Positions 60,196-64,000 of a stretch of DNA of 64,000 nt are shown piece by piece. Each line of letters begins with the position of its first letter. Within the stretch, counting starts at the first letter, position 1. Below the pieces are notes generated by a model. The model did not search any database, had not been told where the DNA came from, and saw only the letters and a list, made by a program, of their open reading frames with translations. This DNA comes from Planomonospora parontospora. GTDB lineage: Bacteria; Actinomycetota; Actinomycetes; Streptosporangiales; Streptosporangiaceae. Position numbers and translations under genes: made by a program. The stretch is taken from contig BMQD01000002.1 in NCBI GenBank assembly GCA_014647935.1, positions 434,001 through 498,000 on the forward strand, read 5' to 3'.

Positions 60196-61449
60196 TCAGC
60201 GGGATGCCCGGCGCAGGACGAAGACGTCCTCGTCGTCGCCCCAGCCCACCGAGCCCACCGCCCAGAGCGTGCCGGTGCCCGGGACCCTGGCGATGCCGGT
60301 CCGCCCGACGTCGGCGGAGACGTCGTAACGCGGTTCCTGCTCGCGGGCTCGGAGGCGGGGGCCGTACCCGGCGCTCCACCGCGTGCCGTCGAAGCGGAGC
60401 AGGAGCGCCTGGCCGGGGTGGGCCGCGTCGGTCCCGGACGCCCAGACGTCGCCGCCGTCGAACGCCGTGACGCCGTGCAGCGCGCCCCGCGCGACCGGGA
60501 CCGGCGACCGCGTCCAGCGCGACCCGTCCCAGCGCAGGACCAGCGGCTCCCCCTCCCTGCGGCCGTAGACGTTCACCGGGCCGGGGGCGGCCTCGCCCAC
60601 CGCCCACGCCTCGGACGGCGAGACCTGCCAGACGCGGCCCAGCCGCCCGCCGGGGATCGCGGGCATCGCGGTCTCCTCCCACACCCGGGCGGCGGGCTCC
60701 CCGGAGCCGAGCCAGGCCGCCGGCCCGCCGTCGTCGTGGCCCACGGCCCAGACCCGGCCCGCCCGCGCGGTGATCGCACGGACGGTCCCGTCGGCCCGGT
60801 GGGCGGTGCGGAACCCCCGGCCGTCCCACTCCACGACCACCGCTCCCGCCGGGCCGTTCGCGGCGAGCCACACCCGGTCCCCGGCCACCGCCACGTCCGC
60901 CAGGCGGTAGTCCTGCGCCACCCCGAACGGCCGCTCCCAGCTCCAGGCCCCGCCGTTCCAGCGCCCGGCGACGGCGCCCTCGCCGTTCCCGGCGATCCAC
61001 ACGTCGTCCGGCCCGCCCGCGCTCACGGCCTCCACGCGGAAGAGCCCGTGCCCGCCGCCCAGCGGGACCTCGCGCCACCGGTCCCCGTCCCACCGCACCA
61101 CGGCGGGCGAGCCCTCCCGGTCCTCGGCGCTCGCCTGGTAGCCGACCGCCCACACGTCCCGCGGCCCGGCGACCGCCACGTCGACGAGCGCGGCGGCGCC
61201 CTCCAGCTCCGCCCCCGGCACGGCCCGCCACTCCGGCGCCACCACCGCGTCCCCGGCGGCCCCGGTGCTCCGGGCGTCCTCGGCAGGCGTCGCGCCCGCG
61301 GAGGCCGTACGGCCCGGCGCGGGGGCGGGCAGGGTCGCCGTCATCCGCTCCGGCGCGGGCGGAGAGGGCTGCGCCGTACGGCCCGCACCGCACCCCGCCG
61401 CCAGGAACGCTCCGACGACCGCGACCGCCACCACCCGCACCCTCACCAT
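60196..61449 (-). CDS. Lipoprotein with beta-propeller repeats
   Basis: The 417-aa protein has a lipobox FLAAGC after a signal segment (ATG 61449; ATG 61458 possible). Eight or so repeats end in DVWAVGY, DVWIAGN, RVWLAAN, RVWAVGH, EAWAVGE, DVWASGT and TLWAVGS, each followed by a strand ending W.R...V. This pattern fits a six- or seven-bladed propeller of the kind seen in surface-exposed ligand-binding proteins. No catalytic residues are seen. It is on the opposite strand between the two STAND ATPases and may be unrelated to them. Confidence 0.7.
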   Translation of the reverse strand: MVRVRVVAVAVVGAFLAAGCGAGRTAQPSPPAPERMTATLPAPAPGRTASAGATPAEDARSTGAAGDAVVAPEWRAVPGAELEGAAALVDVAVAGPRDVWAVGYQASAEDREGSPAVVRWDGDRWREVPLGGGHGLFRVEAVSAGGPDDVWIAGNGEGAVAGRWNGGAWSWERPFGVAQDYRLADVAVAGDRVWLAANGPAGAVVVEWDGRGFRTAHRADGTVRAITARAGRVWAVGHDDGGPAAWLGSGEPAARVWEETAMPAIPGGRLGRVWQVSPSEAWAVGEAAPGPVNVYGRREGEPLVLRWDGSRWTRSPVPVARGALHGVTAFDGGDVWASGTDAAHPGQALLLRFDGTRWSAGYGPRLRAREQEPRYDVSADVGRTGIARVPGTGTLWAVGSVGWGDDEDVFVLRRASR

Positions 61450-61566
61450 GTCCGGCATCTTCCCAGGGGCGCCCCTCTCAGGCGCCTGGATGTCTCGGAC
61501 CGCCACGATCTTTCCAGCGTGGTCACCCCGCAGGTCCACGCCGGTCTGCCATCAAAGGTAGATTGA

Positions 61567-61579
61567 ATATACGTAATAT
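61567..61579. promoter_or_regulatory. AT-rich promoter-like element before STAND ATPase 2
   Basis: ATATACGTAATAT lies 15 bp before the ATG at 61594. It resembles the palindrome at 13222-13237. TAATAT could serve as a -10 element, and absence of a Shine-Dalgarno suggests a short leader. Confidence 0.4.
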
Positions 61580-61593
61580 GAGATCTTACTAAG

Positions 61594-63036
61594 ATGAAAT
61601 CGACTGACTTCGCCGGAAGAGGTTCCGACCTTGATCGGCTGGATGCTCAGCTGCGCCTGGTGGCGGAAGGGCGAGGAGGGACGCGCGGTAGGGCGGTGAT
61701 CGTCACCGGCCGCAGACGAGTCGGCAAGTCACGGTTGGTCCAGGAGTTCTGCGACCGCTCGGGCCGCCCGTACGTCGTCTTCCAGGCGACGAGGGGGCGT
61801 AACCCGGTCGCGGAGCGGAGCGACTTCGCCGAGGCTGTCGCCTGCTCCGGGCTTGCGGGAGGCGAACTCGTCCAGGGGGCCGTACCCCGGGACTGGAACC
61901 ACGCCCTGCGCGCATTGGCAGTCGCCGCGGGCGATGAGACGCCGTGCATCGTCGTCCTGGACGAGGTTCCCTGGTTGATCGAGCAGGACGGCGAGTTCGA
62001 GGGAGCGCTCCAGACGGTCTGGGACAGGCACCTGTCCGGCCGCCCGATCCTGCTGCTCCTGGTCGGCGGCGACCTGTCGGTGATGGAGGCCCTGCAGGAG
62101 TACGGCCGGCCGTTCTTCGGCCGGGCCGCCCATATGACGGTGAAGCCGCTCGACCTCGGTGACGTCGCGGACATGACAGGACTCGCCGCCGCCGACGCGG
62201 TGGACGCCCTGCTCATCACCGGAGGGTTCCCCGAGGTGCTCCGCTCATGGGAACCGGGCATGGACAGGGCGGCTTTCCTGCGAGCCAGTCTTGCCAACCC
62301 CCTGTCCCCTCTCCTCGCGGCCGGAGAACTGTCCCTGCTCGGGGAGTTCCCGTCGGCGACCTACGCCCGGGCCGTTCTGGAGACCATCGGGGCCGGGGAA
62401 CGCACCTTCAGCGCGATCGCCGCGAACGTGGGGGGCGCGGCGCCGCTGCCGTCCGGCACCCTGTCTCCGATTCTCGCGAACCTGATCGCCAAGCGGGTCG
62501 TGGCAGCGGACCTTCCCCTCTCTGACCGGCCCGACACGAAGAACAAGCGGTACCGGATCGCGGATCACTACCTCCGGTTCTGGCTCGCCTTCCTGCAACG
62601 CGCCCTCTCGGACAGCGAGCGCGGCAGGCCGGATCTGGCGCTGCGCAGGATCGAACGCTCCTGGACCACCTGGCGGGGCCGCGCGGTGGAGCCACTCGTG
62701 CGCGACTCGCTGGCCAGGATGCTCCCGGACGGCACCTGGCCGGACACCGAGGCCGTAGGCGGATGGTGGAACCGGCAGAACAATCCCGAGATCGATCTCG
62801 TGGGCGCGGACCGGGAACCTGTCGCGAGCCGGGTGCACTTCACCGGATCGATCAAGTGGCTGGACGCCCGGCCGTTCGACTGCCGTGACCACGACGAACT
62901 GGTCCGCGGCTCGGCCGCCGTTCCCGGGACGACCGCGGACACGCCGAGGGTGGCCGTGTCGAGGGCCGGGTTCGAACCGGGGTTGCCCCTCGCCGCGAGC
63001 TGGACACCGGAGGACCTGCTGGCGGCCTGGAGGTGA
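61594..63036 (+). CDS. Archaeal-type STAND ATPase with nuclease-like domain (2)
   Basis: The 480-aa protein has Walker A GRRRVGKS (39-46), Walker B CIVVLDEVPWL (Asp123, Glu124), LVGGDLSVM and the C-terminal part of the same family as the ATPase at 58731: WRGRAVEPLV, NPEIDLVGAD (Asp401) and TGSIKW (Ser419, Lys421). The Glu expected in the E-x-K motif is replaced by Ser, so nuclease activity may be lost or use another residue. The two ATPases share domain order but are not close in sequence. Confidence 0.85.
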   Translation: MKSTDFAGRGSDLDRLDAQLRLVAEGRGGTRGRAVIVTGRRRVGKSRLVQEFCDRSGRPYVVFQATRGRNPVAERSDFAEAVACSGLAGGELVQGAVPRDWNHALRALAVAAGDETPCIVVLDEVPWLIEQDGEFEGALQTVWDRHLSGRPILLLLVGGDLSVMEALQEYGRPFFGRAAHMTVKPLDLGDVADMTGLAAADAVDALLITGGFPEVLRSWEPGMDRAAFLRASLANPLSPLLAAGELSLLGEFPSATYARAVLETIGAGERTFSAIAANVGGAAPLPSGTLSPILANLIAKRVVAADLPLSDRPDTKNKRYRIADHYLRFWLAFLQRALSDSERGRPDLALRRIERSWTTWRGRAVEPLVRDSLARMLPDGTWPDTEAVGGWWNRQNNPEIDLVGADREPVASRVHFTGSIKWLDARPFDCRDHDELVRGSAAVPGTTADTPRVAVSRAGFEPGLPLAASWTPEDLLAAWR

Positions 63037-63094
63037 GGATCGGTGATTCGGCCCGATGACACCGGAAGGCGGCCTCCCGCCCAGGACGACGCCC

Positions 63095-64000
<906 letters not shown>

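Overview
The window is very GC-rich chromosomal DNA from an actinomycete. The gene set suggests an order Streptosporangiales or Streptomyces-like organism: long regulators of the AfsR/SARP type, several Ser/Thr kinases, an ECF sigma factor with a membrane-anchored tail, an F420/PPOX-type flavoprotein, an L-lysine 6-aminotransferase and an iron-box of the IdeR/DmdR type. Genus is not claimed. I see no phage, insertion sequence, CRISPR array or replication origin. One tRNA gene (tRNA-His, GTG) is present.

Layout. 1-16 kb is mixed housekeeping and surface genes: a DUF4032 protein, class II aldolase, pterin dehydratase, Cu/Zn-SOD-like lipoprotein, LpqF-like serine hydrolase, NarL-type histidine kinase, spermidine-synthase-like protein, a penicillin-binding protein, hemolysin III, a GAF histidine kinase broken by one missing base, an ArsR remnant, an F420-type oxidoreductase, an M20 amidohydrolase, lysine 6-aminotransferase, a LuxR-type regulator, tRNA-His and oligoribonuclease. 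16-22.7 kb is a signalling operon on the minus strand: two paralogous Ser/Thr kinases, a pseudokinase and a DUF2510 membrane protein, all with extracellular parts. 22.7-26 kb holds a divergent PPOX/MocR pair and an APH-like kinase.

26.1-41.1 kb is one minus-strand surface-polysaccharide locus of twelve genes. In transcription order it runs: small membrane protein, FemAB/GNAT-like transferase, polyprenyl-type GT2, second GT2, polysaccharide deacetylase, Wzx-like flippase, third GT2, second FemAB-like transferase, DegT-like aminotransferase, GH26-like glycosidase, a very long GT2/polytopic fusion, second small membrane protein. Most core genes overlap by ATGA or GTGA, so they are translationally coupled. 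The set could assemble, decorate, flip and trim an amino-sugar-containing glycan.

41-50 kb contains the ECF sigma/zinc-finger/membrane fusion, a solute-binding plus vWA lipoprotein-like protein, a CDF-type transporter, TrmH-type methyltransferase, DD-carboxypeptidase, a DedA/VTT protein beside a strong iron-box match, and a small secreted protein. 49-57 kb holds a SARP/ATPase regulator, a UPF0104 membrane protein, a PIG-L deacetylase divergent from a GT4 glycosyltransferase, and a small lipoprotein. 57-64 kb holds an APC permease preceded by an eight-unit 12-bp repeat, two archaeal-type STAND ATPases with C-terminal nuclease-like (DUF234-type) domains on either side of a beta-propeller lipoprotein, and an intact (edge-truncated) paralog of the broken GAF histidine kinase.

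The most unusual points are: the 1-nt frameshift in the kinase at 10380/10381; three cases in which a gene's 3' end is duplicated just downstream (SOD, kinase B, oligoribonuclease); the perfect 24-bp inverted repeat directly before the first STAND ATPase; the 12-bp repeat array; the iron-box at a DedA gene; and the large coupled polysaccharide locus with duplicated FemAB and small membrane modules.
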